The position numbers and the translations under genes were made by a program. A DNA stretch of 64,000 nt, taken from Desulfobacter latus. Its GTDB lineage: Bacteria > Desulfobacterota > Desulfobacteria > Desulfobacterales > Desulfobacteraceae. The stretch is taken from positions 25,143 through 89,142 of the forward strand of contig NZ_JACADJ010000011.1 of the NCBI RefSeq assembly GCF_013389365.1. The letters run 5' to 3'. Below, one piece after another: positions 51,666-62,373 of this stretch; the first letter of the stretch is position 1; every line of letters begins with the position of its first letter. Under the pieces are notes generated by a model. That model saw nothing but the letters and a program-made list of their open reading frames with translations, searched no databases and was not told the DNA's origin.

Positions 51666-53582
51666 TCAGGCCGGTTTTTTCCTTAACTGCCGGTGGTCCT
51701 CAACCCGTATGGTCAGGTGTATGGCGTCAAAGTATTCAATCAGGGGAATGAGATATTTTCTGGAAATGCCGGTCATCTCCTTAAATTGTGGCGTGGTCAT
51801 CTTGTCATTGGCTTTAAGGAATTCAATGAGTTTCGTTTCCAGATCATTGACGGCACCGGCATCAAAAAACAGATCATCCTTTGTTTTGACCACCTGTTTT
51901 TCATCAATGAGCATCTGCATGACATCCTTGCCTGTTTTCTGATCCAGGTCAAGATCCCGGCATATGGTGCGGAAAAAGGGCGGGGTCAACCCGGATTTTT
52001 TGTAAATGCCGGCAATTTTTTCTTTGATTTCATGCTGGTCCACCTGGAGGGCCACCTTGAATTCTGAAAGTTTCACAAGGTTTTTGTCCAGCACAATGAG
52101 GTTTTCCTTTTCCAGGCGGTGGAACAGGATGTTGAAAAACCGGGCATCATCCACATATTGAAATTTGGATTTCAGCTCCTGGGCCGGCATGCCTTCCTTT
52201 AAGGGGTTTTCCTGGTGATAGGCCGTCAGCCGTTCCAGTACTTTTTCCTTAAATTCATCAAAAACAGAGCCATGGACATAGATCTGCTTTTCCTTATCCG
52301 TGAGCACCGCCGCCTGTTTTGCAAGCATTTTCTGTAACGCAGCAGTCAGTTTTTTATCCGGCACATTGGTCATGACCCTTAACGCATTAAAGCTCAGTCC
52401 GGAATATCCCTTGATGGACAGAAAATAGGCAATGGTTTTTTCATCATCCTCTTCAGCAAGTCCGGAAAGTCCTTCGATCATAGCCCTGTCTTTAAGCTTG
52501 TATTTCTGGGACACCGGGTTGAGGATGGCCCCGCCTCCGATGGTTTTGACAGGCGAGTAGGATCGGATAACGTATCTGTCATCCTTGATGCAGCAGACCG
52601 GGGATTCCAGGCGGAACTGAACCGGTGCCGTATCCCCGGGTAAAAGCGATTCTCTGTCCAGCAGGACCATATAGCCCAGTATTTCACTTGTGCCCGAATG
52701 AAACCGTACCCTTGTCCGGGCCTTGGCCGGTTTGGCATTGCTTTTCAGGTAATGGAACTCGGCGTCCACCATATAACTTTCAATCAACGCCCCCGGGGTG
52801 GAGAGGATATCACCCCTGAAGACGGCTTCCCGGTCAAGCCCCTGGAAATTGATGGCCGTCCGGGTGCCGGCCATGGCTGTTTCTACTGAACTGGAATGCA
52901 CCTGCAGGCCCCGGACTTTTGATGTAATTTTTCTTGGAAATACCATGATATCCTGGCCCACACGCACCTGGCCCGAAATCAGGGTGCCGGTGATGACCGT
53001 GCCGAATCCTTTCATGGAAAATACCCGGTCCACGGGAAGACGGAAAATCGAAGAAAATTTGCGGGGCGGAATTTGTGTACAGATTTCTTCAAGGGTGGTT
53101 AAAAATTTCTCCAGCCCCTGGCCTGTGGCAGAGGATACCGGTACAATGGGTTGGTCTTCAAGAAAGGTGTCTATGATAAAATCATGGATATCGTCCATGG
53201 CCAGTTCCAGCAGGTCTTCATCCACAAGATCCGTTTTAGTCAGGGCGATCATGCCGTGGCGGATGCCCATGAGATTGCAGATCTCCATATGTTCCCGGGT
53301 CTGGGGCATGACGCCTTCATCGGCCGCAATAACCATGACCACCACATCAATGCCCGAAGAGCCGGCCACCATGTTTTTTACAAATTTTTCATGACCGGGC
53401 ATGTCCACAATGCCGATGTGCCGGCCGTTGGGAAGATCCAGGGAGGCAAACCCGAGTTCTATGGTGATGCCGCGCTCTTTTTCCTCCTTGAGACGGTCTG
53501 TTTCAATGCCTGTTAATGCCTTGATCAGACTGGTTTTTCCATGATCAATATGTCCCGCGGTTCCAAGAATTATATTCTCCAC
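51666..53582 (-). CDS. selB: Selenocysteine-specific elongation factor SelB
   Basis: 638 residues starting at GTG 53582. The N-terminal GTPase has [10 protein letters not shown] (G1), [19 protein letters not shown] (G3) and LTKTDLV (G4); the EF-Tu-like domains II/III follow, and from about residue 380 four winged-helix modules that bind SECIS RNA. Delivers Sec-tRNA to UGA codons. Its presence supports reading the UGA at 26430 as Sec. SelA, SelC and SelD are not in the window. Confidence 0.95.
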   Translation of the reverse strand: MENIILGTAGHIDHGKTSLIKALTGIETDRLKEEKERGITIELGFASLDLPNGRHIGIVDMPGHEKFVKNMVAGSSGIDVVVMVIAADEGVMPQTREHMEICNLMGIRHGMIALTKTDLVDEDLLELAMDDIHDFIIDTFLEDQPIVPVSSATGQGLEKFLTTLEEICTQIPPRKFSSIFRLPVDRVFSMKGFGTVITGTLISGQVRVGQDIMVFPRKITSKVRGLQVHSSSVETAMAGTRTAINFQGLDREAVFRGDILSTPGALIESYMVDAEFHYLKSNAKPAKARTRVRFHSGTSEILGYMVLLDRESLLPGDTAPVQFRLESPVCCIKDDRYVIRSYSPVKTIGGGAILNPVSQKYKLKDRAMIEGLSGLAEEDDEKTIAYFLSIKGYSGLSFNALRVMTNVPDKKLTAALQKMLAKQAAVLTDKEKQIYVHGSVFDEFKEKVLERLTAYHQENPLKEGMPAQELKSKFQYVDDARFFNILFHRLEKENLIVLDKNLVKLSEFKVALQVDQHEIKEKIAGIYKKSGLTPPFFRTICRDLDLDQKTGKDVMQMLIDEKQVVKTKDDLFFDAGAVNDLETKLIEFLKANDKMTTPQFKEMTGISRKYLIPLIEYFDAIHLTIRVEDHRQLRKKPA

Positions 53583-53595
53583 AACTGCCTGCCTG

Positions 53596-53772
53596 TTACT
53601 TTTTTAATTTTCTGTAGTAGCTCATGCCGTAGGCCAGGGCCACAAGAATGAGTCCTGTGACAATACCATAATAGATGCCCCAGTCCGGTTTGAACAGCCG
53701 GGTCAGGATGATTCCAAATGCCAGGCCTATAATCAGACGTATGATAAAAATAATCAGTGAATTCATATTCAT
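53596..53772 (-). CDS. Small two-helix membrane protein
   Basis: About 58 residues with two hydrophobic helices (IIFIIRLIIGLAFGIIL and IYYGIVTGLILVALAYG) and a basic tail. Start at ATG 53772 or 53766. The start region coincides with the 33-bp repeat shared with the IscB element end. It is 13 nt upstream of selB. Function unknown. Confidence 0.6.
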   Translation of the reverse strand: MNMNSLIIFIIRLIIGLAFGIILTRLFKPDWGIYYGIVTGLILVALAYGMSYYRKLKK

Positions 53773-53802
53773 AAAATGTGGCAAGGAATTGCCGCCCTCC
53801 TT
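53770..53802 (-). repeat. Solo copy of the IscB-element 3' end, lacking the inner hairpin
   Basis: 33 nt match 22031-22092 except for one base and the loss of 29 nt lying between two GGAA direct repeats. It ends in the same ATTTTATG, where the ATG is again a gene start. It may be a decayed element end or a shared target sequence. Confidence 0.55.
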
Positions 53803-53809
53803 TTGTCAT

Positions 53810-53944
53810 AACTTATTATAAGATGTCAACTGCAAGTACAGGATTTAAGGACACGAAAATGGATTTAACTTGAGACTATAGGAATTTCCATTTCCCAGCA
53901 CCCAGCACCCACCACCCACCACCTAACAACCCGCCCAAAGGGCG
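53810..53944. repeat. Short non-coding stretch with CA/C-rich simple repeat
   Basis: No gene seen. Positions about 53896-53930 consist of repeats of CAGCACC/CACCACC units. It separates selB and the small membrane protein from the low-GC ATPase gene. Confidence 0.5.
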
Positions 53945-55138
53945 CTAATTTATTAACCCAAATAACCAGAGCGGTATTTTTCGACTGTCCGTGGTATAGT
54001 TTGTATCAATCACAAGATAACTATTGTTTACATTATAAATCTGCTTAAATGTTTTATTTTTTCCACCGACTTCAAATATCATATCCTGAACCCTGAAGTC
54101 CCCGATATCTGAATAATAAATTTGGGAAAAACAACCGGCAAAAAAAGTTTCACGCACGGTGCCTATATTGGCATCAACGCCAAACTCTTCCGCAAAAGTA
54201 TAGAGAATATTCGTATTGTTAAAAAGTAATTTTTCAGGTTTCCTGGAAATTTTAGCTGAATATTTTTTGATGGAATGAAAAATTTTTGTATCATTCAGCA
54301 TATCCAGATATGTATTCAAGGTGGGCGGCGTAATCCCTAATTCCCGGGATAACCCTGCGACATTTACCTTATACGGCACCCCGGATTCAATAAGCTTTGC
54401 AATAAGTCTTTTAAACACGGAAACATGACCATATTCCATCTTGTTGCAGGACGGGATATCTTCATTGATGATTTTCTGCAGTGCGTTAAAAAGCTTGGTT
54501 TTAAATTCATCTCTGTCCTCGATAAAAAACGGATACGCCCCATATTTTAAATACTCAAGAAAACTGCTGTATAGAGTGGTATTGGAGAGTGCAAGATCAA
54601 GACTGATTTGTGAACCATGCGTAATTATTTCATCCAGAGAATATTGGGCAAGAATTTTGTTTTCACTGAGGCCAAGAAATTCATGAAAACTTAATGTTTC
54701 CATATGAATTGTCACGCACCTCCTGCTCAAATCATATTTTTCATATAGAATATTCAGCATGGATGAACCACTGAAGCGGATCATCATCCCAGGAAATGAA
54801 TCATAAATATTTTTTAATTCCTGGGCCCAGTTTTTATATTTATGTATCTCATCAAATACAATAACTTTTCCCCCCAGGATTGAAAATTCATCCGTCAAAT
54901 CATAAAGTGTTGTATCTGCGATGTATATATCATCCGCACTTATGTATAAAAATTCGCTCATGCTGAAATTTGCTTTAAGGTATTGTAAAAGCAATGTTGT
55001 TTTACCAACCCCCCTTTGACCAATAATGCCAACAAGTCGGTTGGGAGATAAAATTTTCTTTAAATATTTTTTTCGGATAAAATTTTCAGGCACAGCCTGA
55101 ATCAGTCTTGCCTGTTTGTTTCTAAAATAGTTTAACAT
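53945..55138 (-). CDS. DUF4143-type AAA ATPase, low-GC orphan
   Basis: Start at ATG 55138 (the longer frame begins at TTG 55159). The ATPase core has GIIGQRGVGKTTLLLQYLK (Walker A), VIVFDEIHKYKNW (Walker B) and RFSGSSMLN, then a winged-helix (VAGLSRELGITPPTLNTYLD) and a PD-(D/E)XK-like C-terminus, the ATP-binding AAA_14/DUF4143 layout. Flanks are AT-rich, and base usage is clearly more AT-rich than neighbours, which suggests recent transfer. The substrate or partner is unknown. Confidence 0.8.
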   Translation of the reverse strand: MLNYFRNKQARLIQAVPENFIRKKYLKKILSPNRLVGIIGQRGVGKTTLLLQYLKANFSMSEFLYISADDIYIADTTLYDLTDEFSILGGKVIVFDEIHKYKNWAQELKNIYDSFPGMMIRFSGSSMLNILYEKYDLSRRCVTIHMETLSFHEFLGLSENKILAQYSLDEIITHGSQISLDLALSNTTLYSSFLEYLKYGAYPFFIEDRDEFKTKLFNALQKIINEDIPSCNKMEYGHVSVFKRLIAKLIESGVPYKVNVAGLSRELGITPPTLNTYLDMLNDTKIFHSIKKYSAKISRKPEKLLFNNTNILYTFAEEFGVDANIGTVRETFFAGCFSQIYYSDIGDFRVQDMIFEVGGKNKTFKQIYNVNNSYLVIDTNYTTDSRKIPLWLFGLIN

Positions 55139-55372
55139 GACATAAAATAACAAATTCAACTTTAGTTTATATTATAAATAATAGATAAAATAATAAAATG
55201 AACTTTATTATATTATAAAAAAAATGTAAATAAGTTTTACTTTTTTGGATTAAACAAATTTTCTAAAAATCAGAATATCGCGTAAAAGCCTATTTGCAAA
55301 TGGTGTGCTTGAATTTTGGATTGTATCATGATACTTTTTCAACTATAGATAACCCCTCATCGCATAGGCAAT

Positions 55373-58300
55373 ATGGCAGCTCCCAAAGATTTTCAAAGCC
55401 CTTCCAAGACACCCCGCAGTCCCGGCAAATTTTTACAAAGACGCTGGTTCCGGGTCATTTTTTTTACCTGTTTAATCGGTGTTTGCCTTTTGGCCGGGCT
55501 GGTTGTGGCGAGTCTTTTTTTTATTGAAACCAGGCCTGCCCAGGCCTTTATCCAAAGGCAGGTCAACACGGCGATACCCGGTACCCTGTCATGGGAGCGG
55601 TTCCGCCTGGATCTTGGCGCGGGCAGGGTAGAAATTTCCGGCATTCACCTTAAGGGCGTTTCCGGCAAAGAACTGGCCGGCATCCCTTTGGTGGCGGTTG
55701 AGCTTGACTGGTCCGGGGTGACCCGGCAGAAAATTGAATTAACCCGAATTCAGATTGACAAGCCTGTCCTTGATATCAGTATGTCGGAGCAGGGGGATGT
55801 TGATATTATGTCGGCCCTGGTTGCTGACACCGGCTCTCCATCGGATGCCGGAGCTTCCAGGCCTGATAAATCTTCCGGCATTGATTTCTGGGTCCGTGAA
55901 TTCAAGGTAAATCAGGCGCAGATCAAAGTGACCGCTCCGCAATTTAATATGGACATTCCGGCGTTATCTGTTGACGTGACCGGGTTTAGACTGGCCGACC
56001 GCTCCGCTTCAGCCAGCGTGGCCCTGGAAGGCGGTCATTTAGGCTTTGACGGTATTGATCTTGCCCTTGACGCCTTTGATGCCCAGGCCCGCATTGACAA
56101 AGATACAATTTCAGATATTGAATTCCATGCCGGGATGCCGGGCGTTGAATTCAACGCCAAAGGGTCTGTTGCAGGACTTTGGGGGAGAATGACGCCGGAT
56201 TTGACTGCCACACTTGATGTGAAAGCACCGTTGGCTACAAAGGCCCTGGGCCTGACCGAAGATCGGGTCCGGGGGGATGGCCGGATCAATTTAACACTTA
56301 AAGGCCTTATTGATAATCCCCAGGCCAAAATTCAGTTTGAATTCGGCCGGGGCAGTATAAACAATACGGCCATATCAGGCATAAATGTTTACGCCGGGCT
56401 TGAAGACCGGCATCTGACCCTTAAAGACGGCCGGATAGATCTGCCGGCCGGGACCATTCCTTTGGGTGGCGATGTGGACCTGTCAAAAACCTTTCCAAAA
56501 GGGTTTGCTGGAACCATGGCCGGCCTGGATACCCTGGCGTATACCTTTTTTCTAAATCCGGACAGCCTGGCCCTAAATGCCCTTGAATTGGGAGAAAATA
56601 CCCCGGAGGGGACCGTGGCCGCCCTGGTCCGGGTCCAGGGTCGGGGGGTGATCCCCGGTCAGATGTCTGCCCATGCCGATCTGGATGTTACGGTCCATGA
56701 CCTGATTCTGCCCCGGATGTCCGAACCGGCAAAGGTCCGGTTTACGGCCGGTGCTGAGCTGCAAAAAGAGCACCTGACCCTCATCGGCCTGACCCTGGAC
56801 GGACCCGGCATGACCGGTACAGGGGCTTTTCGGCTGGATCTGCCGGGGTTTGATCCCCGGGCCATGACAATGACCGGACATCTGGACCTGGATGTGGCGG
56901 ATATATCGGTTCCCCTAAGCCTCGTGGGCCGGAAGGGTTCGGGCAGGGCCGGTATCCATGCCGTGGTCAAGGGGGCTTTGCCGGCACCGGATTTAACCCT
57001 GGAGATCAATGCCGGCAATCTTGCTTCCAAGGGATTCCAGGCCGATGACGTGCTTTGCAAGGCCCGGATGGATCAGGGGGTACTCCAGGTTCATGAGCTG
57101 ACCCTTAAACGCAACCAGGGGGTGCTCCATGCCGGAGGAACCCTGTCCCTAAACGTAAAAAAGGGACAGGCGCATGCCCTGGACCTGGCCGTGGAATTTA
57201 ATGAGCTTGAACTGGGCGACCTGGCCCCGGAACTGGGGGGCAGGGGGGCTTTTTCCGGTAACGTGACCGGCACCGGATCTCTGGAAAAACCGGATATTCG
57301 GGTCTCGCTTTCGGGACAGAATCCGGGTTTTGAAACATATGCCCTGGACAGCATCCAGGCACAGCTTAGGTTTGTCAATAATATCCTGACGTTTGAACAG
57401 GCTCGCATTCGAAAGCATAACGCACATTTGGATATTCTGGGGCAGGTCAATGTGTCGGAAAAGACCCTTGATATCCGGGCTGTGATCCCGGAAACCGACC
57501 TTAAGGGGATTGACCCGGCGGCGGATGCGGCCCTGGCTTCGGGCCGGCTGGGTCTGGATATTTCCGCCAGGGGCAGTTGGCTTGCCCCGGATATTTCAGG
57601 ACGCATTAAGGCCCGGGATCTGCGCCTTCCAAATGCCCCGGACATGGCGGCGGATGCCGGTATCGACATAGAGGTACACGGGCCTTGGGATACCCCTGAC
57701 GCATTGGAGGCATCAATTAATATCTCCCGGCTGTCACTGGCCAATCAGAAACAGATGCTGATCCGCATTGAAAATGCCACAGCCCTGCTCAAAGCCGGCC
57801 GGTTCACGCTTGATCCGGTGCCGGTCCGGATCATGGACAAGGGCCGGCTTAACTTGCGGGCCAACGGCGATATTAAAGGCGATCTGGCTGCAGACGTCTC
57901 CGGCAGCCTGCCCGTGTCCATGCTGGTTCCCCTGGCAGACGGGATAAATTTTGCAGACGGGGATATTCTGATTTCGTTGCGTGCCCAGGGCAGAGCCGTC
58001 TCTCCCGATCTCAGGGGCAGTATTGAATTCTCAAACATGATCCTGGACCTCCAGGCCCTGGAAGCGCCTTTGCAGAATGTCAGCGGCCGCATTGTACTCA
58101 CCCCTGAGGCGGTTGATATCCGGGATGTGACAGCCGATCTTGGCGATGGTAAAATAGCGCTGACCGGAATGGCCGAATTGAAAAACGGCATACCGGATAA
58201 GTTTACACTGAACCTTAACGCCGGTCAGGTGCCGGTGGACATACCTGATACCCTGGAGATGACGTTGAACAGTCAACTGACCTGGGCCGGTACCATGGAT

Positions 58301-59164
58301 AAATCAGCGATCACCGGGGAGATAGACATCTTTGAAGGAACCTATTACAAGGATGTGGATTTAAGCCTGGTACGCATCGCCGCCCAGACAACCCAAAAAT
58401 CACGCCCCAAACTACGGGAACCCGGGCCGGATTTTTTAAAAACCATCGGGCTCAATATTTATGTCACCCGCAGGGAAGCCATTTTAGTGGACAACAACCT
58501 GGCCTCTATGAACATCAGTCCGAATATCAGTATCAAGGGAACCGCATATGCGCCGTCCCTGGATGGCCGGGCCGTGGTGGATGCGGGCATTATTAATTTT
58601 CGCAAAGCCCAATTCGAAATCACCGAAGGGTCCATTGATTTTATCAATCCGTATAAAATTGAACCACAGATTACCCTGATCGGTGAAACCACGATATCTT
58701 CCTATACCATTACCCTGTCTGTAACCGGCACGCCGGATGACCTGGCGCTTGAATTTTCTTCAGATCTGGAGGCGACGGATGCAGATATTCTTTCCCTGAT
58801 TGCATTCGGCAAAACTACGGATGAAATGGGCTCTGGGAATGGTGGCGGGGATTCAATGTCAACAGCAGCCATTGCCAAAATACTGGTAGATCCTTTAAGT
58901 GAAAAAATTAAAGAAAAAACGGGGTTAAGCGAAGTCAACGTCAGCATGGATAATCAGGATAACCAAACCCGTGTGCATGTCGGTTTGGGCGCAGATCTTT
59001 CCCGCCAACTCAGTGTCTCCTACGGCATAGATATCAGTGACGGAGAGACCGTTCAGACGGTTACCACCTATTACAAACTTCTTGAACATTTGCTGTTAAG
59101 TAGTTTTCAGGACACCAGCGGTAAGTTGGGCGGTGAGCTTAAATACAGGCTGGAGTTTAGATAA
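55373..59164 (+). CDS. tamB: TamB-like translocation/assembly module protein
   Basis: 1263 residues with an N-terminal membrane anchor (FFTCLIGVCLLAGLVVASLF), a very long beta-helix-like body of AsmA/DUF3971 type, and a C-terminal TamB/DUF490 domain (about 960-1263; FEGTYYKDVDLSLV, SIDFINPYKIEP, ILVDPLSEKIKEKTGLSEV). It spans the periplasm and is thought to carry phospholipids or help outer-membrane protein insertion with an Omp85 partner. The next gene, overlapping by 1 nt, is that partner. Confidence 0.88.
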   Translation: MAAPKDFQSPSKTPRSPGKFLQRRWFRVIFFTCLIGVCLLAGLVVASLFFIETRPAQAFIQRQVNTAIPGTLSWERFRLDLGAGRVEISGIHLKGVSGKELAGIPLVAVELDWSGVTRQKIELTRIQIDKPVLDISMSEQGDVDIMSALVADTGSPSDAGASRPDKSSGIDFWVREFKVNQAQIKVTAPQFNMDIPALSVDVTGFRLADRSASASVALEGGHLGFDGIDLALDAFDAQARIDKDTISDIEFHAGMPGVEFNAKGSVAGLWGRMTPDLTATLDVKAPLATKALGLTEDRVRGDGRINLTLKGLIDNPQAKIQFEFGRGSINNTAISGINVYAGLEDRHLTLKDGRIDLPAGTIPLGGDVDLSKTFPKGFAGTMAGLDTLAYTFFLNPDSLALNALELGENTPEGTVAALVRVQGRGVIPGQMSAHADLDVTVHDLILPRMSEPAKVRFTAGAELQKEHLTLIGLTLDGPGMTGTGAFRLDLPGFDPRAMTMTGHLDLDVADISVPLSLVGRKGSGRAGIHAVVKGALPAPDLTLEINAGNLASKGFQADDVLCKARMDQGVLQVHELTLKRNQGVLHAGGTLSLNVKKGQAHALDLAVEFNELELGDLAPELGGRGAFSGNVTGTGSLEKPDIRVSLSGQNPGFETYALDSIQAQLRFVNNILTFEQARIRKHNAHLDILGQVNVSEKTLDIRAVIPETDLKGIDPAADAALASGRLGLDISARGSWLAPDISGRIKARDLRLPNAPDMAADAGIDIEVHGPWDTPDALEASINISRLSLANQKQMLIRIENATALLKAGRFTLDPVPVRIMDKGRLNLRANGDIKGDLAADVSGSLPVSMLVPLADGINFADGDILISLRAQGRAVSPDLRGSIEFSNMILDLQALEAPLQNVSGRIVLTPEAVDIRDVTADLGDGKIALTGMAELKNGIPDKFTLNLNAGQVPVDIPDTLEMTLNSQLTWAGTMDKSAITGEIDIFEGTYYKDVDLSLVRIAAQTTQKSRPKLREPGPDFLKTIGLNIYVTRREAILVDNNLASMNISPNISIKGTAYAPSLDGRAVVDAGIINFRKAQFEITEGSIDFINPYKIEPQITLIGETTISSYTITLSVTGTPDDLALEFSSDLEATDADILSLIAFGKTTDEMGSGNGGGDSMSTAAIAKILVDPLSEKIKEKTGLSEVNVSMDNQDNQTRVHVGLGADLSRQLSVSYGIDISDGETVQTVTTYYKLLEHLLLSSFQDTSGKLGGELKYRLEFR

Positions 59165-61926
59165 TGATGCGGTTTTGTTTTTTTGTTTGTGCGGCCTGTG
59201 TTTATCTGGGGGGGGCTGTGCCTGTGTTTGCCGCAGATGCCGGCAAGGTGGCTGATATCAATATCATGGTTAACGCGCCGTCTGAAAACCAAGCGTTCTG
59301 GCAGTCCATTGCCTCAAGTTTTATCCCCGTAACCGTCGGGGATGATTATTCCATCGAGGCCATGGATCGTGCGGTCAAGGCATTAACACAGTCCCTGCTT
59401 TTTGAATCCATTGATATACCCGATCCTGAACAGACGAAACAAGGTGTGGTACTCGCCTTTGAATTGACCCCGTTTTCAAGGATACGGGATATTCATATTC
59501 ACGACGCGTTTCCTTTGTTTGAACAGGAAGTATTGAATACAATGACCATCAAGGCCGGGGGCATTTATCAAGCACAGCAAATGCCGGACCAGGCCCGGCG
59601 GGTGGAAGAACTTTTCAGGCGCCAGGGGTATTATGCGCCCAAGGTTAATGTATCTGCGATAAAACAGGGCAATGGCTACGTTATTGACGTGGATATTGAC
59701 AAGGGCCCGTTTCAAAACATCCGCAAGGTTGAATTTAAAGGCAATGATCATATCGGTCAGACCCGCCTTAAATTTTTGACTGGGTCCTGGCGAAAATCCC
59801 TTTTGCCGTGGCATGGCAACCGATTTACAGATAAAACGATGAAGGATGATATCAAGACAATCACACAATTTTACCGGGAAAAAGGGTATGCAGATGTTCA
59901 AGTGACGGCAAAACCGTTGCCGGTTAAAGGCCGTGATGCCGTGGATGTCATTTTTACGATTGAGGCGGGTCCGCTATACAAAATTGATATTCAGGGCAAT
60001 GACGCCTTTTACAAATGGTCTTTGAAAAAAGAACTCTTGCTCGAAGAGCGCGGGAACAAAAATGATTTTGCCCTGAGAAAAAGCATGCGCAATATCAGGA
60101 AACGCTATGAGGCAAAAGGGTTTCGAGATGTAAAAGTTAAAGACGAAAAAGAGACGCCTCAACCTCCGGGTGTGCGGCAGGTTAATATCGTTATCGACGA
60201 AGGGTTGAGATACACAGTGTCTGAACTGAAAATCAATGGGGCAGACACCTTGCCTTTAAAGGAACTTAAACAAAATATTTTGACCCGGGAAAAAGGCGTT
60301 TTCAGCGCAACTGAACTCAAAGATGATCTTAAAGCGGTTAAGGCACTGTACTTTACCAAAGGGTTTACAAGAACCAAGATAAATAAAAAAATTAAGATCA
60401 GTGATGCCCCGGATAAGAACGAAAAACAGGTGGCCGTTGAAATCCTCATACAGGAAGGTCCCCGGACAAAGATTGAACAGGTTGATATACAGGGGCTTTC
60501 GGTCATTTCCCTGGACGAAGCCCATGATCTTATGGCCATGAAAAAGGGGCGTTGGTATGACCGTGCGTTGCTTGAGGATGATATATCAGCATTGCAGCAG
60601 GCTGTATCGGAAAAGGGTTATCCCCATGTTCAGGTCAAAGCAGATGCCGAATTTTCCAGGGACAGAACCCGGATTCGGGTCACCTATCATGTGGACCAGG
60701 GACCCAGGGTGGTGGTGGGCAATATTTTTTATGTCGGTAGCCTGCGGCTGAAACAGGAAGTGCTTGAAAATGAGATGGAGATCGCCCCGGAAGACCCGTT
60801 TTCCATGCTTAAGATTGTGGACTCCCGCAGGAACATCCAGGATCTTAATGCTGTGGATACCGTCAGAATCAGGATTGCAGGACTTAAAAACCGGCAGCCC
60901 GAGGCAGATCTGATTGTGGAGATATCCGAAAAAAAACCCTATTATGTGGAACTGGCCGTCGGATATGATACGTCCCGGCATTGGTACATGGAAACCGGCA
61001 TTGGGGATAAGGATTTTTTGGGGCATAATCTGAATGCCGAAGCCGGTTTTGAGTTGAGCCAGGTGGGGTACGGTATGGATGTTTCCTTAACTGAACCCAG
61101 ATTTCTTTCTAGTCGCTTCAGTTCCACAAGCAAGGCCTATACAAAAGAAACCGAGGCGTTCAACAAAGACTACGGCATCAGAACCTATGGCCTGTCCCAG
61201 ACGTTTCTGCGCAATTTCAACGATAAGAAGATTAATTTTTCTTTAGGCGGGGCTTATGAATACAGGAATCAGTATTTAAGGGTAGATCGTGAGCTTGATG
61301 ATGAAGAAAAGGACGATTATGGGGTTCGCCATATCGGCCAGATGAATACAGGTGTGACCTGGCGTACTACGGATTCCTTTGTTCACCCCCGAAACGGGCT
61401 GTTTGCATCGACAACCTTTGATGTGTTCAAAGGCATTGATTCCAGTCTGGATGATTTTTATAAATACGGCCTGGAGCTGCGGTATTATTTGCCGGTCACC
61501 AATGATTTGGTTATTGCCATGCGCGGCCGCTACGGATACATGGATACTTACGGGGGCAATACCAATATTTCCGATGATCAGCTCTATTATCTGGGTGGTG
61601 CGTCAACCGTAAGAGGGTTTGAAGAAAATATGCTGCAATATGATGAGAATGATAATGCCGCGGGGGGCCGGTCCATGATGCTGGGTGCAGTGGAAGCCCG
61701 ATACGATTTGAGTTTAAATTATGAGGTTGCCCTGTTTTTTGACACCGGCGCTTTAATTGAAATCCAGGAACCCGGCATCTCGGAATCATTCAGAAGCGGT
61801 GCCGGTATTGGTTTGCGCCGCCAGACACCGGTGGGGCCTATCAGTTTGCTGTACGGCTGGAAATTGAATCCCCGCGCCGATGAAAGCAGAGGATGTTTCT
61901 ATTTTTCCATAGGGTATACTTTTTAA
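59164..61926 (+). CDS. Omp85-family outer membrane protein with about seven POTRA domains
   Basis: 920 residues. A signal peptide (about 1-23, ending VFA) precedes about seven POTRA-like units (residues ~25-600, each ending with a strand such as VDIDKG, FTIEAG, IVIDEG, ILIQEG or YHVDQG) and a 16-strand barrel with VRGF and a terminal Phe. TamA has three POTRAs and BamA five. Start at ATG 59164 overlaps the tamB stop by one base. Most likely the TamA-like partner of TamB; a second BamA is possible. Confidence 0.85.
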   Translation: MMRFCFFVCAACVYLGGAVPVFAADAGKVADINIMVNAPSENQAFWQSIASSFIPVTVGDDYSIEAMDRAVKALTQSLLFESIDIPDPEQTKQGVVLAFELTPFSRIRDIHIHDAFPLFEQEVLNTMTIKAGGIYQAQQMPDQARRVEELFRRQGYYAPKVNVSAIKQGNGYVIDVDIDKGPFQNIRKVEFKGNDHIGQTRLKFLTGSWRKSLLPWHGNRFTDKTMKDDIKTITQFYREKGYADVQVTAKPLPVKGRDAVDVIFTIEAGPLYKIDIQGNDAFYKWSLKKELLLEERGNKNDFALRKSMRNIRKRYEAKGFRDVKVKDEKETPQPPGVRQVNIVIDEGLRYTVSELKINGADTLPLKELKQNILTREKGVFSATELKDDLKAVKALYFTKGFTRTKINKKIKISDAPDKNEKQVAVEILIQEGPRTKIEQVDIQGLSVISLDEAHDLMAMKKGRWYDRALLEDDISALQQAVSEKGYPHVQVKADAEFSRDRTRIRVTYHVDQGPRVVVGNIFYVGSLRLKQEVLENEMEIAPEDPFSMLKIVDSRRNIQDLNAVDTVRIRIAGLKNRQPEADLIVEISEKKPYYVELAVGYDTSRHWYMETGIGDKDFLGHNLNAEAGFELSQVGYGMDVSLTEPRFLSSRFSSTSKAYTKETEAFNKDYGIRTYGLSQTFLRNFNDKKINFSLGGAYEYRNQYLRVDRELDDEEKDDYGVRHIGQMNTGVTWRTTDSFVHPRNGLFASTTFDVFKGIDSSLDDFYKYGLELRYYLPVTNDLVIAMRGRYGYMDTYGGNTNISDDQLYYLGGASTVRGFEENMLQYDENDNAAGGRSMMLGAVEARYDLSLNYEVALFFDTGALIEIQEPGISESFRSGAGIGLRRQTPVGPISLLYGWKLNPRADESRGCFYFSIGYTF

Positions 61927-61977
61927 TTCAGATAGGCTATTTAGACATTTAAAAATGCACAAATTAAGGAAGCGTAG

Positions 61978-62373
61978 ATGAAACTTATTGTGGGCTACAA
62001 ACATGGCACAAACCAGGCGGAAAATCTTCTTGAACTTGCATCGAAACGGGCGCAACTTTTTAATGCAACTGTATTAATCGTTACCGTAATGGCCGAAGGT
62101 ATGGAAAAGGATCAGGACCGGATTACTGAAGCGGAAGCCTCTCTGGAAAAGGCCGAAACCCATTTTGACAATAAAGAGATCCCCTGTGAAACCCATTTAC
62201 TGATTCGCGGCATTGATTCAGGAGATGATCTGGTTAATTTTGCCAAGGAAACCCAGGCAGACGAAATCATTATCGGTGTGAAAAACAGAACCAAAGTGGG
62301 AAAATTGCTGTTAGGTTCCACAGCCCAGGCCGTGGTTCTTAATGCGCCTTGCCCGGTGGTTACCATGAAGTAG
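61978..62373 (+). CDS. Universal stress protein family
   Basis: 131 residues, single UspA domain. IVGYKHGTNQAENLLELA forms the first strand and helix; the ATP-binding signature G-x2-G-x9-G-S/T is seen in IIGVKNRTKVGKLLLGSTAQAVV. Likely an ATP-binding stress protein. Confidence 0.9.
   Translation: MKLIVGYKHGTNQAENLLELASKRAQLFNATVLIVTVMAEGMEKDQDRITEAEASLEKAETHFDNKEIPCETHLLIRGIDSGDDLVNFAKETQADEIIIGVKNRTKVGKLLLGSTAQAVVLNAPCPVVTMK

Noticed and set aside
53896..53930. C-rich repeats as a possible CRISPR or regulatory array
   Set aside because: Units are 7 nt and contiguous, with no spacers.
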